A stretch of 64,000 nt of DNA, taken from Ophiura sarsii. Lineage: Eukaryota; Echinodermata; Ophiuroidea; Amphilepidida; Ophiuridae. Under the pieces are notes generated by a model. It made no database searches and was not told the origin of the DNA. It worked only from the letters and a program-made list of their open reading frames with translations. The position numbers and the translations under genes were made by a program. The stretch spans positions 47,779,625 through 47,843,624 of the forward strand of contig CM069446.1 in NCBI GenBank assembly GCA_035610835.1, read 5' to 3'. Shown in pieces: positions 46,440 through 59,448 of this stretch (the stretch's first letter is position 1; every line of letters begins with the position of its first letter).

Positions 46440-47260
46440 TAATCAGATATGAGGCGTCAAGGCGGAATAATAATTGGCACATCAGGAGATGTGGCGTCAA
46501 GCTTAAATATTAATTTACTTCATCAGTATACGAGGCGTTAACATTAAATAATAATTTGGTTCATCAATATATGAGGCGTCATGCTTAAATAATAATTTGC
46601 TTCATCAGTATATTAGGCGTCGAGCTTAAATAAAAATTTGCTTCATCAGTATATGAGGCGTTTGCTTCATCAGTATATGAGGCGTCGAGCTTAAAAAATA
46701 AAAATAAAACATACAAATTTGCTTCATCAGTATATGAGGCGTTTGCTTCATCAGTATATGAGGCGTTTGCTTCATCAGTATATGAGGCGTCGAGCTTGAA
46801 AAAAAAAAAATAATAATAATAATAATAATAATTTGCTTCATCAGTATATGAGGCGTTTGCTTCATCGGTATATGAGGCGTCAAGCTCTAATGATAATTTG
46901 CTTCATCAGTATATGAGGCGTCAAGCTCAAATAATAATTTGCTTCATCAGTATATGTGGCGTTTGCTTCATCGGTATATGAGACGTTTGCTTCATCGGTA
47001 TATGAGGCGTCAAGCTCAAATAATAATTTGCTTTATCAGTATATGAGTCGTCAAGCTCAAATAAAATTTGCTTCATCAGTATATGAGGCGTCAAGCTCAA
47101 ATATTAATTTGCTTCATCAACATATGTGACGTCAAGCTTAAATAATAATTTGCTATATCAGTTTATTTGGAGTCATGATTAAATAATAATTTGCTTCATC
47201 GGTAAATGAGGTTTAAAGTTATATAATGATTTGCTGCATCAGTATATGAGGCTAGGGTTG
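46440..47260. repeat. 24-bp minisatellite, unit III array
   Basis: Same organisation as 1940-2850 with fewer perfect units (three at about 46717-46790). The spacers and variant units correspond one to one elsewhere, so length change is local. Confidence 0.95.
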
Positions 47261-47796
47261 AAGGTCTATACATCGCGATAAGTCCTGTATAAACGATGCA
47301 ATGGGTAGTTCGCTTCATTTGGATATGAAGGTTCTAGTTAACGCATTGAAAATGGTTTCATGATATAGGAGGCTACTGTTTTGGCACTCTCCTGTGTAGG
47401 CTGGTAGTTCAGGGGGTAGCGATTAAAGGGTGCGGTCAAAATGATTGTTTTTAGAAAATTGGGCAATGAGTAAAAATATTTTTGTATGAGTTAATTAGCT
47501 TTTGAGGATAAGGCGATACTTAAATTAACTCATTGGCAGTTTTGTAGCAATGAGGATTGATCCCTAGACTATTGGGTGTGGTCTTTTACACCCTTGATCC
47601 AATGAATTGGTTAAAAAGGACATTTGAGAAACTCGTAGTTTTGGTCGTTAGGTGTGGGTTTTTTTCATCCAACAAACAAGGTATAACATAGACAATATAA
47701 GCTGGATCAGATTAACACTTATAATAGCGCCCGTCTATTTCTATAATTAATAAGCTTATAAAATTGGCAAAATATCGTATAAATAAATTATTTCAT

Positions 47797-47979
47797 CTAC
47801 CGCATGCTAATCATCCCAATCCTGTCTCTGACGTGTAAAGATGACATTTCCAAACACGATTGGTAATTAGTTACTAACATTATACACGCATGTTTAATTA
47901 ACAACGAGTCTCCGATGCAGGATGCCATCAATGGTGACATTCTTATTATATAATCCCAAATCCCAGTAGAATTGGTCAA
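47797..47979 (-). CDS. Unit-start minus-strand frame, unit IV copy
   Basis: Same peptide as the unit I copy. Unknown function. Confidence 0.2.
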   Translation of the reverse strand: MTNSTGIWDYIIRMSPLMASCIGDSLLIKHACIMLVTNYQSCLEMSSLHVRDRIGMISMR

Positions 47980-48111
47980 GATACCCGGTAGTGTATTGTC
48001 CGTGTTCGTAAAGGCTGCGTGGTTACGATGGACGCTGAGGGCAGCATTTATTTAATGCGATGGTTTGCTATGTGTGAACAAACGTGAATACAAATAATAT
48101 GTTCAATGTAG

Positions 48112-48179
48112 ATTTGCCACTGCCTGAGCTTCCCTTAAGGACTGATTATGACCATTATCTTAGTAAATACATTTTCTGC
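48112..48179 (+). CDS. Exon-like DYDHYL frame, unit IV copy
   Basis: One replacement after DYDHYL (Arg to Ser) relative to unit I; otherwise the same. Confidence 0.22.
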
Positions 48180-48476
48180 GTGAAAAAGCAATGTATAATT
48201 TCAAGGCCAATTATACCAATAACCATCTATATTCGTACGTTTTTGTATGTATTTACTTTTCATGATTATTGTTATCGTTTCATCACCTTCTTGTATGCTT
48301 ATGATTTAATGTACACTACTGTAAATAACAACATTTTGATTTTGTGTTTATATTGTTTTGTATCACAACAGATGTATATAATTAATAACAGCATTGCTCA
48401 CCATACTGTGGTTAGAGGATATGTATAATCAAAATGTGTAAATTATACGCGTAACTGATACATGCTATTTCGTTAG

Positions 48477-48667
48477 CATATTCAAAGACGAGCCCTGTGA
48501 AGATTGTTCCTGCATACTTTATCAACAATAGCTGCTTGCATTTTGCACCGTGTCAACGAAATATGATTCTAAAGCCAGGCAAATATCCACTGATCTTTAA
48601 CTGTTTGATATGGTCTCAACCAATTTACGTGCACAACTTAATTGCAAACCATGCACAAAAGCAGTAG
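48477..48667 (+). CDS. Terminal exon-like frame, unit IV copy
   Basis: Open frame to TAG, differing from unit I by two residues (Asn/Ser near the start, Thr/Ile before WSQPIYV). Confidence 0.35.
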
Positions 48668-48959
48668 ATTGCAGTCGTTTGTCTCTTGGAATTGATATTA
48701 GGCCTAATGTCCTCTTTAATGTCTAATGAGCATGAATTTCTCAAACTCGTCTGAACACTCATCCAATTTCCTATGTTTGGATTTATAAGTGATTATACCT
48801 TTCCCTTATCCTATCCTTACCCCCAATGTTATGATTTTATGTTTATCGTTAGTAGTTCTTTAAGAGTACATGTATATATGTCATGTTATTTCAACATACA
48901 GAAACACATAAGTGTAACCAACCCGAAGTAACAACGGCAGCACATTCCATCCACGTCAA

Positions 48960-49220
48960 ACAAATCAACCGGTGACGTTTGGGATTGGGCGCGAACTGAA
49001 TTTCAACATCTATCGGTTCAACACGTGACACATGTATCCCCGTTATCTAATGCATAGTCATGAATGTCGCTTGTGATGTTGACACTTAAACATCGCTCCA
49101 GGCTAGTTCACATGCGTCAATTTGATATTCAGTATGTGTTGGCACCCATGAATCGAATCAGTCTCAAATACCTATTGATTTTCAAACCCTAGGTACACTC
49201 GAGTGGTTGCTGTACAGAGG
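48960..49220 (-). repeat. ~350-bp module, inverted copy, unit IV
   Basis: Equivalent to 14880-15170 but lacks the part with CGTGACATCGTGATG near 49210. Confidence 0.7.
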
Positions 49221-50469
49221 TGTGTATCTCAGGCAAAACGAAAGAAATATGGGTTAGCATAAACATAACCATGCATCTATCAACTTTACGTCATATTGAT
49301 AACGCTCTCTACTCAATAACAATGATTTAGGAAGATTGAACTTGTAGTGAAGGTCCTTATTTTGAAAAGCGTCCGATGCCGCGTATATCTCTTAATTCTG
49401 TAACATGTAAACATTTTTAACATTTAAACAAATTCTGATACAATAGATATTCAATTATTTAAAAAACAATTTGTCAACAAATAATAATGTTTTAAAGTTT
49501 AGGGCCATCCGGGCCCCTGCAACAGGGTATAAAAGAATGTGTTAATAGTTAATGGACTTGTAATGGTGACAGCAAGATATGACTATAATAATAAACTTAA
49601 TTACCTTTTTGAATACATATTTCAGGCAATAACACGGAATAGACACTAAAGCAATATTATATAAAGTTTAACTATGTATTTCTTGTGTTCATGTCACTCT
49701 ATAGTTCACATGAACTTCATATAAAATACTTGTCCCTTTGTCGACGCTGAAGTGTGTTATTCAAGTTTAGTAAACATTACCTTGCGATAAAATACCATTT
49801 AATTGAAGATATAATGTGCAGTCTTGACGCGTGGGCTTCAATATTGCATTTTACATATCCCTATTGAATTGATATGATTATTTGATGATCAAATTAATAA
49901 ATGATCAACCCAATGAACCAGTGCTATTAAACGAGCTATGTCAACATTCAAAGGGTATTAAAAACCAGTTAGAAACAGCAAACTCCATCAAAAGAACATC
50001 GCATGTATAGCATTTCCCGCCATTAACAGATTAAGATAATAAAACTAAGTCATCAAATCTTTCAAATTGGATATCAAGTAATCAATAAATAACTTAATTT
50101 ACGTCATTATGCGGAACGTTTGAGGTGGAATAATTTCCCATGACAATTTCATAGCGAGACGTGATTGTACATATATGGGGATTGGCTGAAAATGAGGTAA
50201 CTATTGTATAATAACGTCGCATGATACAATGTCAATGACACGCTTAATAGTAGACAATAGAGGAAAGAGCTACATAGATTTATTAGTATCTTATTACCCA
50301 CTGGTTCCGTATAAACTTATTCTCTTCGTTTTTCACATTGATCTCTCCATGGTTACATGCAGCTAAATAAAGTCCATTCCCATGTTGTCTTTTCCTGATG
50401 CCACTTTACAAGTAGCCTTAATAATTAGCCAAACCTTATCTCTTATATTAAACGTTACCCTTTTATATC

Positions 50470-50767
50470 TTAACACTGTCCACGCGGCTATTAGTTTTAC
50501 CATGTACCAACATGGAAATGTAGAATTTAAGGTAGGCCTATGGGAAGAACTTATAAGTGGTCCCATAAGTTAAGAAACCTTTCTCAACTTTCAAAGTCTA
50601 TCTCAAGAATTACTGAACCAATACTAGGAATGTTTGTAGTCATATTAATGCATTTCTTATGGTGATTCCAAATATAGTAATGACATTTAATTATTTTGAC
50701 ATTTTTTAATCATTTTATGAAATTTCGGAATATCGTCTGCAGACGCCTGCCGCGTGGAAAATGTTAA
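50470..50767. mobile_element. TTAA-flanked miniature element, position 3, unit IV
   Basis: Ends CACTGTCCACGCGG and CCGCGTGGAAAATG with TTAA on both sides; equals 34998-35293. Confidence 0.82.
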
Positions 50768-50799
50768 TCCTATTCGTACTCTGCTAAGTGAAGAGATAG

Positions 50800-51080
50800 G
50801 AGAGGTCGTCGACAAGGTCGTATGACTAATGGATGATTACTTGTAACCCTATTGATATATGGAATCACATTTGTTGTCTATTTTGTGAAATGCCTGTTTC
50901 GTCTTTAATGCAATAAGTCCAACGGATCTTTGGTCGACCACGTTTACGTTTCAGAGTTCCTTGGATGATCACCTTTTCTAGGTTGTCTCCATCATATGTT
51001 CTTGGAATGTGTCCTACGTACTGCAATTTGCGTCGAATGATCTTATTGTAGAGGGTAATTAGATTCATGGCACTCGCCTT
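50800..51080 (-). pseudogene. RTE-type retrotransposon C-terminal relic, unit IV
   Basis: The minus-strand frame 50865-51068 reads IIRRKLQYVGHIPR, then LEKVIIQGTLKRKRGRP and KIRWTYCIKDETG. This is the characteristic tail of RTE-like (endonuclease/reverse transcriptase) elements, downstream of the RT domain. Only about 67 codons are open and no RT motif remains. Present in units III and IV, so it is older than their separation. Confidence 0.8.
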
Positions 51081-51265
51081 TCTTGATTCCTAATTTATTT
51101 CATTGGAATAGAAATTATCAATGTTCATGGTGTCAAACAATACGTTTTAACAACTTTCAGAGTTTTGTGTTTTCTTTTGAAAAACAGCCGACTATTTCTG
51201 CACAACATTGGACTACGAGGGAGATGTTCCAAATTCACAAAAAAAAGAAAAGTGTTAAATACTAG

Positions 51266-52750
51266 TTAAATGTTGCATTGAGACATTTGTATCCTTCATA
51301 GTTACAAAAATGATTCAACTACCCTTCATTGCGAGTGGTTGAACCACGCATTGACTAAAGGTCGATAACCAATATACCAACCTATGGGAGTTTACGAAAG
51401 TGTTTCCGAACTGTATTTTAAAAAGGAAGCCACTGCAAATTGGTATGAGGTTTACGTGCTCAAATCGTCAGGAAATGTTTACCCTACCATGTCAATCTAC
51501 CATGGCCCATTTATTGAATCGATATCTGTTCATAGCTCCCTCGTAGTCAACTATTTAGCTTAGCCCCCTGAGAACTAACTGCCGATTGGTCAGAAAGATG
51601 GATACATCATTTATTACACCAATCAGAATTTTCTTTTAGTAGAATACTTGTATCCCTGATTAAGATTGGAGTGAACTATTTTAGAAACAGTATTTCAATT
51701 GGTTATTCAAATGAGTATATTATTATCTTGAAATTAACCAATCAAAAACATTGTTAATTAGGCAGGTAGTACACTACGTACACAGAGTATTATATTATGA
51801 AGGGCTTGAACTTCAGTATACCGCAAAACGAATTATTGGGGGCGAGGTTCAAAAATGCTTAAAACAACATCAACGTCAACGTCAACAAAATCAATCGTGT
51901 AAGACTACTTGCCATTTGTATTTAGAAACAGTAACTTACACATTATTGTATGTGGTTCTGTAAGCTCAAGTGAGATCAGAAACCTGTTAACCATTATTAA
52001 AATGATATTGGGTGACTACTAGTTCAAATATATATTAAAAGGCAGATCCTTCAGAAAAAAAACCCATTTATGTCAGACTGACAAATGGACTTTTATCCCT
52101 AGCTGCTGTATATGGATGTGGGGCATTGGCCCTCAAGCATATAATTTTAAAAATCTACCTGAACCTTTTCCTTTCTGACTAATGTGAGCCACAATGCACT
52201 CACTATTACAGCATGCCTAAGGAACTGCCGCTTCAATTTTGCATGCGTTTTGCACTTAGTACTATTTGAGCAAGGTCTAAATCATTGGTTCTCTTGTCTG
52301 TATACGTAATTCTGTTCGTATTCTGTTTTAGAAAAAAAACCAATGAACATCTTCACATAGGTTTAAATAATGAATATATATTGTACTGAAATCTCTCGAC
52401 AAGGCAACCAACGTTTCCCATAACATTACATCGCGGACATAAGTGTCTTCATTGGCTGTCACAAACCCTAGGAAAGTCAACGATACCTGTCTGAGTAAGC
52501 GAATGAGTCAGTTACAAAATATATTTAATTAGATCTACACTTAAGGTAGCACGTATCGATCTTATGTCTATGTTTATAGAATAAAAAAAGAAAAGAGTGT
52601 CACTACTTAGTGTAATTGACAAAAAGTCAAATAGCAGTCAAAGGTAAAACGATCACATTCAACGAATCAATAATAAGGTACAAAAAACCTCATGCCTCAA
52701 CGAGTTCCGGATATCACACGTCTTGGATGAAGTACCATTTGAACATTTTA
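51266..52750. mobile_element. ~1.5-kb insertion unique to unit IV, unidentified
   Basis: Unit III runs from GTGTTAAATACTA to TTTATAAACCTCCCGC with only a dozen bases between; here about 1.5 kb intervene. No terminal inverted repeats, poly-A tail or RT motif are seen. Four CCAAT-type boxes lie at 51592-51750, and a good donor CGT|GTAAGA follows at about 51899 at the end of an open stretch (51751 on). It might carry a promoter and first exon, or be an unclassified element. Confidence 0.55.
51590..51750. promoter_or_regulatory. Cluster of four CCAAT boxes
   Basis: GATTGGTCAG, ACCAATCAG, ATTGGTTATT and ACCAATCAAAA lie within about 160 bases, two in each orientation. NF-Y sites are commonly clustered like this in animal promoters and LTRs. 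No TATA box or start can be fixed. Confidence 0.3.
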
Positions 52751-53284
52751 TAAACCTCCCGCTGACAGACGTAAATAGACATCCTCTAACAAGAATGTTT
52801 CTTGTTTATTCTTGTCTCTAAGGACATGCTTTATAATGTAGTATAAGTTCTTGCAATGTCAATTAACACGACTACAGGCCAAACAAAAAAGTAAAATACA
52901 AGATTCTGTAGACTCAAAAGGTGGTTATATTATTTTTATTATTTTAAAACTTTGGTTAAAGCCAATGCAACTTTTTCATATTTGTGCTTTAATACAAATC
53001 TAACTCAAGACTCGACAACGAACTATGTGTAATCCCTTTAATCCTTTGATAGACAGTTGTGTGCTAAGCTAAACCCATGACGTTCGATACCAAGGATAAA
53101 CCCCAAATTACTGTTTAACTACATTATAATGAGGACAAATATTGTGGATTGAATATTTGGAAAGATATTGTGTGCAGGAAATAATGGAACATACCAAATT
53201 TTAAGATGATGGAAGGAAATACGCTCAGCTATATCTTAAAAGAAAGCTGGTGAAAACCTGTGATAAACCGTTTTTTTCTTTTGT

Positions 53285-53610
53285 TTGCATGAGATACACA
53301 CTTCTGCACATCACGATGTCACGGATTCTTAGCAACCTCTCGAGTGTATAGCGTTTGAAAATCAATATACATTTGAGACCGATTCGATTTCAGGTTGCCA
53401 ACACACACTGGGTATCAACTTGTTGATGTGAACTTACCTGGAGAGATATTTAAGTTTAAACATCACAAGCTAATACATGATATGCATCGAATCACGCTGG
53501 GAGACATTGTTGTGGCGTTGAACCAATAAATGTGAACATTTAGTTTGCCCCAAACCAAAACCCAAACCCAAACGTCGCCAGTGGATTCATTAACCTGGAT
53601 TGAATATTCT
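53285..53610 (+). repeat. ~350-bp module, forward copy (Q type), unit IV
   Basis: Its middle (CTCGAGTGTATAGCGTTTG to GGGTATCAACTTGTTGATG) matches the T type rather than the Q type, while both ends are Q type. This looks like a gene-conversion patch. Confidence 0.75.
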
Positions 53611-54239
53611 AAGAGTTTTTTTCTTGTTTCTGGTGGTTTGTGTGAGATTAAACCACTGATATTTAAATTGATAGGCCTACTCAGGACATAAGCACTTTGA
53701 CCACTAAAATGGTATTCATATATAGCTAAATAAATGAACCTTTCTCGGTATACATTATTCTGGAATACCAAGTACCATGAATAACAATCTTCGCCATGCC
53801 AGATTATTAAAAGTGTGGCCCGTGTGAGATGAACCAAGCATGAAAGCCACCTGATCCCTATAACATGGATATGTGAAAAGGGTGGAAGTTGTACAATTTA
53901 TTTCAAAATCTAGGTTGAAGCTAGTACGACTCTTTAAACACAACTAATTTAGATTTGTGTTTTAACACAAATTGAACTTAAGACTCAACAAGGGAATATA
54001 TGATATGTATACTCATTTAAATCCTTTGAAAGACAATTGTTTGCCAAGCTAAACCCATGAAGCTTGATGAGGACAAATGCGGATTGAATATTAAGAAAGA
54101 AATTGGAAGTAGGAAATAATGAAACTTACCAAAATGAATCTTTAGGTTTAAAAGAAGGAAATACGCTCAGCTTTATTTTAAAAGCGCATTGCGCGTGGAA
54201 ACTATATAGTGATAAACCCTGGATTTTGTTCTTCTTTCG

Positions 54240-54560
54240 TTTGCCTGAGATACACACTTTTGCACCCGGATGTCACGGATTCTTAGCAACCTTTCGAGTG
54301 TGCATAGCGTCTGAAAATCAATATGCATTTGTGACTGATTCGATTTAAGGATGTCAACACATACACTGTGTATCAAATGGGGGCATGTGAACTTGCCTGG
54401 AGAGATGTTTAACACCACAAGTGACATGCATGACTATATGCATTAGATCCAAAGGTGAGACACGTGTTATGGCGTTGAACCGATACATGTGGAAATTCAG
54501 TTCGCGCCAAATCACAAACGTCACTTGTTGAATTCTCTTTAGGTGGATTGAATATTCTGC
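54240..54560 (+). repeat. ~350-bp module, forward copy (R type), unit IV
   Basis: Equivalent to 18010-18345; the upstream GNNETYQNESLGLKEG reading is intact here as in unit II. Confidence 0.75.
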
Positions 54561-54799
54561 TGCTTTTGTTTATTTTTTGTTTGATGAGCTTATAAAGAAT
54601 AAGATAAATTACAATAATTATCAAATTTAATCGTACACAATACAATCTGCCTGTAACTAATCGACTTGAAATTATACGTATTTCGTGCATTAAAATGCAC
54701 ACAGAAACAAAGATTGACTGTCCACATAAATTATTATTGTTACTCGTTGCGCATGGGAACCTTTGATGAACCCGTTTTTTGTATTTCATTTGCCTGAGA

Positions 54800-55110
54800 T
54801 ACTCACTTCTCTACACCCCGATGTCACGGATTCTCAGCAACCTCTCGAGTGTATAGCGTTTGAAAATCAATATACATTTGAGACCGATTCGATTTAAGGT
54901 TGCCAACACACACTGGGTATCAACTTGTTGATGTGAACTTGCCTGGAGATATGTTTAAGTTTAAACATCACACGCGCCATGCGTGACGATGCATCAGATC
55001 AAGCGAGGGGACGTTGTCATGGCGTTGAACCGATAAATGTTAGTTTGCCCCAAACCCAAACTCAAACGTCACCAGTGGATTTATTAACGTGGATTGAATA
55101 TTCTAAAGGT
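54800..55110 (+). repeat. ~350-bp module, forward copy (T type), unit IV
   Basis: Intact copy, equivalent to 6100-6430. Confidence 0.78.
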
Positions 55111-55495
55111 TTGTTCTTTCTTCTGGTGGATTGCGTGAGGTTAAACCATTGATAGTTAAATGTATAGGCCAACACAGGACATAAGCACTTTGACCACTAA
55201 CAATAGTATTCATAGTTCTATACCATAAATACACACAGAATTCACCAGGTTTTTGGGCTATAAGTGAGAGAAATGATGTTTCAAGACTGTATGGCGATTT
55301 TTAAACATTGTAAGGTGGCACCCCCTCCCCTCCCAACTCTCAGACTTTGGAGGCTTACCCTACCCCCGGGTAATGTGGTACCATAAATGTTTTCGTTAAA
55401 ATGAACGCAAAGGATGTTAAAGAGATTACCTAATAGATGCCCTAGGTCACTGTCTGTTGCGTATTGGTGCCACCTGCAAACATTATTTAAGGGTG

Positions 55496-55732
55496 TTAAC
55501 ACTTTCCACGGTGCTTTTAGTTTTACCATTTCAAAACAAATTTTTGTGAAACCTTTCCAAACTTATCTAAAGAATCACTGAACCAATACTAGGAATGTGT
55601 GTACTTCTTTTAATGCATTTCTCGTTATGATTCCAAATATGGTAATGAAACTTAAGTATTTTGACATTTTTGAAACATTTGGTGACATTTTAGAATGTCG
55701 TCTGCAGACGCCTTCCGCGTGAAAAGTGTTAA
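55496..55732. mobile_element. TTAA-flanked miniature element, position 1, unit IV
   Basis: Both TTAA sites kept; right end TTCCGCGTGAAAAGTG. Confidence 0.82.
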
Positions 55733-56369
55733 AGGGGCATTAAGAGATGTGGTGGAGGCAGCGCCCTCAATTACAAAAACATATGATAACAACTGGGATT
55801 TGTATATTTTTATAATTGTATTACATGAATAAACTCACACCTATAAGGACTAAGAAAAATCAGCACTCTTTGTACAACAAAACGTCGATTCAAAAATGCT
55901 GGTAGAGCCGCAACCAGCATTTAACATGGTTAAAGGGTGGTATTCCAACATATTTAAAACATTGTTTTAATCAAGTTTGGCTGGTGTTTTTTTAGTAGAA
56001 ACAACAATAATGGCAATTGTTAATGTTCATCTTGAATTCTAAAGCAAATTAATTAATATTAAAAAAAATCAACATGACATTGTGTCCCTTTAAGGACGAG
56101 GGTTAATATTATATGATGATTTCTGGAATATCTTTATTAATTAGGTGCTGTATTCACTTATTTAAGTGAAACAATGTCATTCTACATGAACTTGAATATA
56201 AAATTATTGTTATTTTAACAAAAACAGATATGACGAACGAAAGTTGTCTGCTGTTTATAATAATGCCGCCAGGAAGTGCTCCGAGGGTAATGCAGCGTCC
56301 TATGATTATGTTTGATGGGAAATCATTATTGCCCTGGAGTAGAGCGTACCTTGAAACATATATATTTCA

Positions 56370-56520
56370 AATCCTGGAATCAGGCACGAAATTTTAAAAA
56401 TAAATCAGTATCATATTTGAGATTTGGAGAAATTATTGTATGACATTTTGTTGACCATCGGCGGTAGGTGTTTTGGAAAATGGCACAGCAACAAGAAGAG
56501 TATTCCTCGGTGTGGTATAG
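56370..56520 (+). repeat. Single-copy form of the local duplication
   Basis: Only one CCTGGAATCAGG...CCTCGGTGTG copy, retaining the CATCGGCGGTAG part. Confidence 0.85.
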
Positions 56521-56708
56521 CGTGAAAATTACTAATGCAGCGTGAACTTTTTTCTAGTACTTTGCAAAATGTCGCCTCACCTAATCGAAAAAAGGCTTCA
56601 CTTGTGGATTCAATAAACAATGCAGTTTAGTTGTTATTTATATTATTGTCATCTGAAACGACTGCATACAGCTTTGTATGACTACATTTTCATAAAAATA
56701 TAAGATAT

Positions 56709-57004
56709 ATCTTCCTGTAGCTCAGAGAATTGTTTGCAAACTTGTTCGCTCTTGGGGAGACAGATCTGTTGCTATTGCAGCTCCTCGTGTCTCTGGAATG
56801 AACTTGCTATCCATATTAAAACTGAATAATACTGTTACAATATTCAAAAAACTGTTGAAAACGCATCTGATGTCTGAGACATTTTGTAATAATTAAGTCG
56901 TTTTATTGTTGTTATTTATCGTTTTCTATTGTATTGTATTTTATGTTTGTGCCTTGAGCGCTCTTATTTAGAGTGGATATGTGCCTTGTCACTATTATTA
57001 TTAT
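56709..57004 (+). mobile_element. Second 5'-truncated L2/CR1-type insertion, decayed
   Basis: Other units read AATATAAGATGTACCTAATTG without a break. The insert begins with the last codons of the protein (LWNELAIHIKTE in one frame, IFKKLLKTHLM in the next, so a frameshift or stop lies between), then a UTR with TTGAGCGCTCTTATTT and a CACTATTATTATTAT tail. Unlike the element at 36793 it is on the plus strand and already degenerate. Confidence 0.88.
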
Positions 57005-58002
57005 CTAATTGAAATGGAACAATGATGTGGAATGTTACTGACAACTTATCCCACAATATTTTGAAAATAAATCACATTAATGACTTGCTCATGGAAATCT
57101 GATATCATTAAAATCTGAATCGTGTAAAATGTCTCACGATATATTATTATCATTCTCTGGATTTAATATAATCGTTCACTTTCATAAACGTCTCGTAATT
57201 CAATGAGATTAAATTATGTGGCCTTACTCCTGCCACCATCATAATTCAATGCATGTCACCTTAACACCGACATTTAAAGTTGTTTCGTTAATTCAAGAAT
57301 AGTATTATATCTGGTTACTGCTCACTTTAATATCCACAAGTTAAGGTCATGTTATTAGCTGTATTAGGCAATGATTGATTACATAATACAAATCCGTACA
57401 TCACATCTTTACTTGACGCAACTGCTAAATAAAACAATCCACAGGCCTTATTTAACATAGCATTTTTATTTCATCGTTGAATTTCGCTGGCATTCTGATT
57501 ATTTTACTTGCTTGAATCTTTACGATATGACTTGAATCCGTTGACAAAATGGCCGATTAATAGGCCTGGGCAGTGTGCATAACGCATCTCTTGCACTGAA
57601 CGGCAGCTAGTGATGGGCAGTATCCGTGTACGTTAGCAATTCGACAATAAATCGAACTTAAATGATTAACTACCATTGAATTATTTTCAGTCTAGCAACA
57701 CTTTCATGAGTATGTGTTACACATTTCGGAAATGCCCCCTTTATGTTTTACCCTAAAGCAAAATTTGTGTTCATTGCCACAGACAAGCCACGTCGATATA
57801 TAGGGCTCAGTACACAAATAACCTATGTTGCAATAGCCTCCCTATGTGCATTTAGTGATATTTTTGCATTGTTTAGATTGTACATATCTGATGGCAGCTA
57901 TTGTAGATAGACCGTTTTTACAACAAGCCCTGATTTCATCTGGAGACAACGATACATACATTATCCCCAGGATGCAAACATCAGAAATGTTCTGTATATC
58001 AT

Positions 58003-58226
58003 TTAACACTTTCCACGCGGCTATTGGCTTTACCATATACAAAACAGAGTTTTCAAACACCTTTCCCAACTGTCAAAGTCTATCTCAAGGATGACAAATG
58101 TTTGTACTTATTTCAATGCATTTCTCATGGTGATTCTAAATATGGTAATGAAATTCAATAATTGTGAAAAAAATTGTGAGGTGTTGGAATGTCGTCTGCA
58201 TACGCCTGCCGCGTGAAAAGTGTTAA
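58003..58226. mobile_element. TTAA-flanked miniature element, position 2, unit IV
   Basis: TTAA at both ends; left terminus CACTTTCCACGCGG intact; the inner palindrome is mutated (CGTCTGCATACG). Confidence 0.82.
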
Positions 58227-59052
58227 CCTCTACCACTATTTAAAGACCTATCCACTCATTTGGTTCGGGATTTTGGTACAGAGAAGCTCTCCATACGCAA
58301 CTGTGTTCTTCGAGGTATTGGACGATACTCACAATTGAAAAAGATACGGGAAACGATACTTAACCCCATTCAAGGAAAAGCACGTAGTGTAAGAGCGTTT
58401 TGCTGTGAATGCGGTTTTCTTATGCGCACGCAATGGATCTTTTAACACTTTTATAGTTTTAAAAAACACCCGACACCTTTCGCTTGGCTTGCCATAACAT
58501 ATCCAATGATCTATCCTGTCTGATAAATACAATTGTCATATTTATTTGGACAGTGTCGATCATCTTTTACAATCCAAACAATGGAAGGGAATTTTTTTCG
58601 AATTATCGAAATGTTATGATTTGTTTCGTTTCTCCCAAAATAAGTGACTTTTGTATTTGCTAATAATAGATTTGTTAATGCAAAACATCATTTCGAAACA
58701 AAATCGATGAATCATAACTCGATGGACGGGCCTTTAATAGAACTGAATATGGCTCAACTAAATTCGTAGCAGAATGCTTGTCTTCATTTCACGCGATCGA
58801 TATGAAACTCGGCGTCACAATTGCAAGGAGCCAAATACAAGAGGCAAAAAATATTGTTTTAATTAAAAAGTGTCAATTTAAAGGAAGGGTCCCGCAAGCA
58901 CAACATTTAGCATTATTTGTTAGAAAAATAAGTATCGAAATTACGTAATTATATAGAACAAAACGCCATACTAGTCACAAAAATGAATAAAAACTGCCAT
59001 CACTCAACATGCATTTTTTTAAATTCGCGACGATCGAAAGTCCCGGTGCCGA

Positions 59053-59060
59053 TGACGTCA
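59053..59060. promoter_or_regulatory. Perfect CRE palindrome, unit IV
   Basis: TGACGTCA, as at 24943, with TTGCGCATGTGC about 25 bases downstream. Confidence 0.3.
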
Positions 59061-59448
59061 TGGGTATCGGTGCTCAAATTTGCGCATGTGCATTGTATAT
59101 ATAACTATGACATTGTCATAAGTGTGGTGTTTTGTTCCATTTATTTACAAAAGTTGGGCTCGATAGGTATTTGTCTAACATATAATGCACACTTTTATGC
59201 TTGCGGGACACCTCCTTTAAAGATTTAAAGTAGTAGTGTAAACCCTGTTTCATAATTGGTCAATTTTTCGTGACAATACACAATTATAAACTAGAATTAT
59301 GACATCATTATGAAAAAGCAAGAAATCGGAATTCATGATTACAATATTTACACCCTGGCAGGTCTCAGTGCAGTAGTGTTATAAACAAATATTACACAAT
59401 GTTATTGTTCATCTATCATTAATGACACAGTATTGCTGCCTCAATATA

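Larger units (their letters stand above)
31771..47590 (+). repeat. Segmental-duplication unit III (beta ending)
   Basis: About 15.8 kb with the most complete middle part (34260-39050). It carries the L2-type insertion and ends in the beta arrangement with the minisatellite. The Tyr-rich exon, its partner and the fold-back element are absent. Confidence 0.88.
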
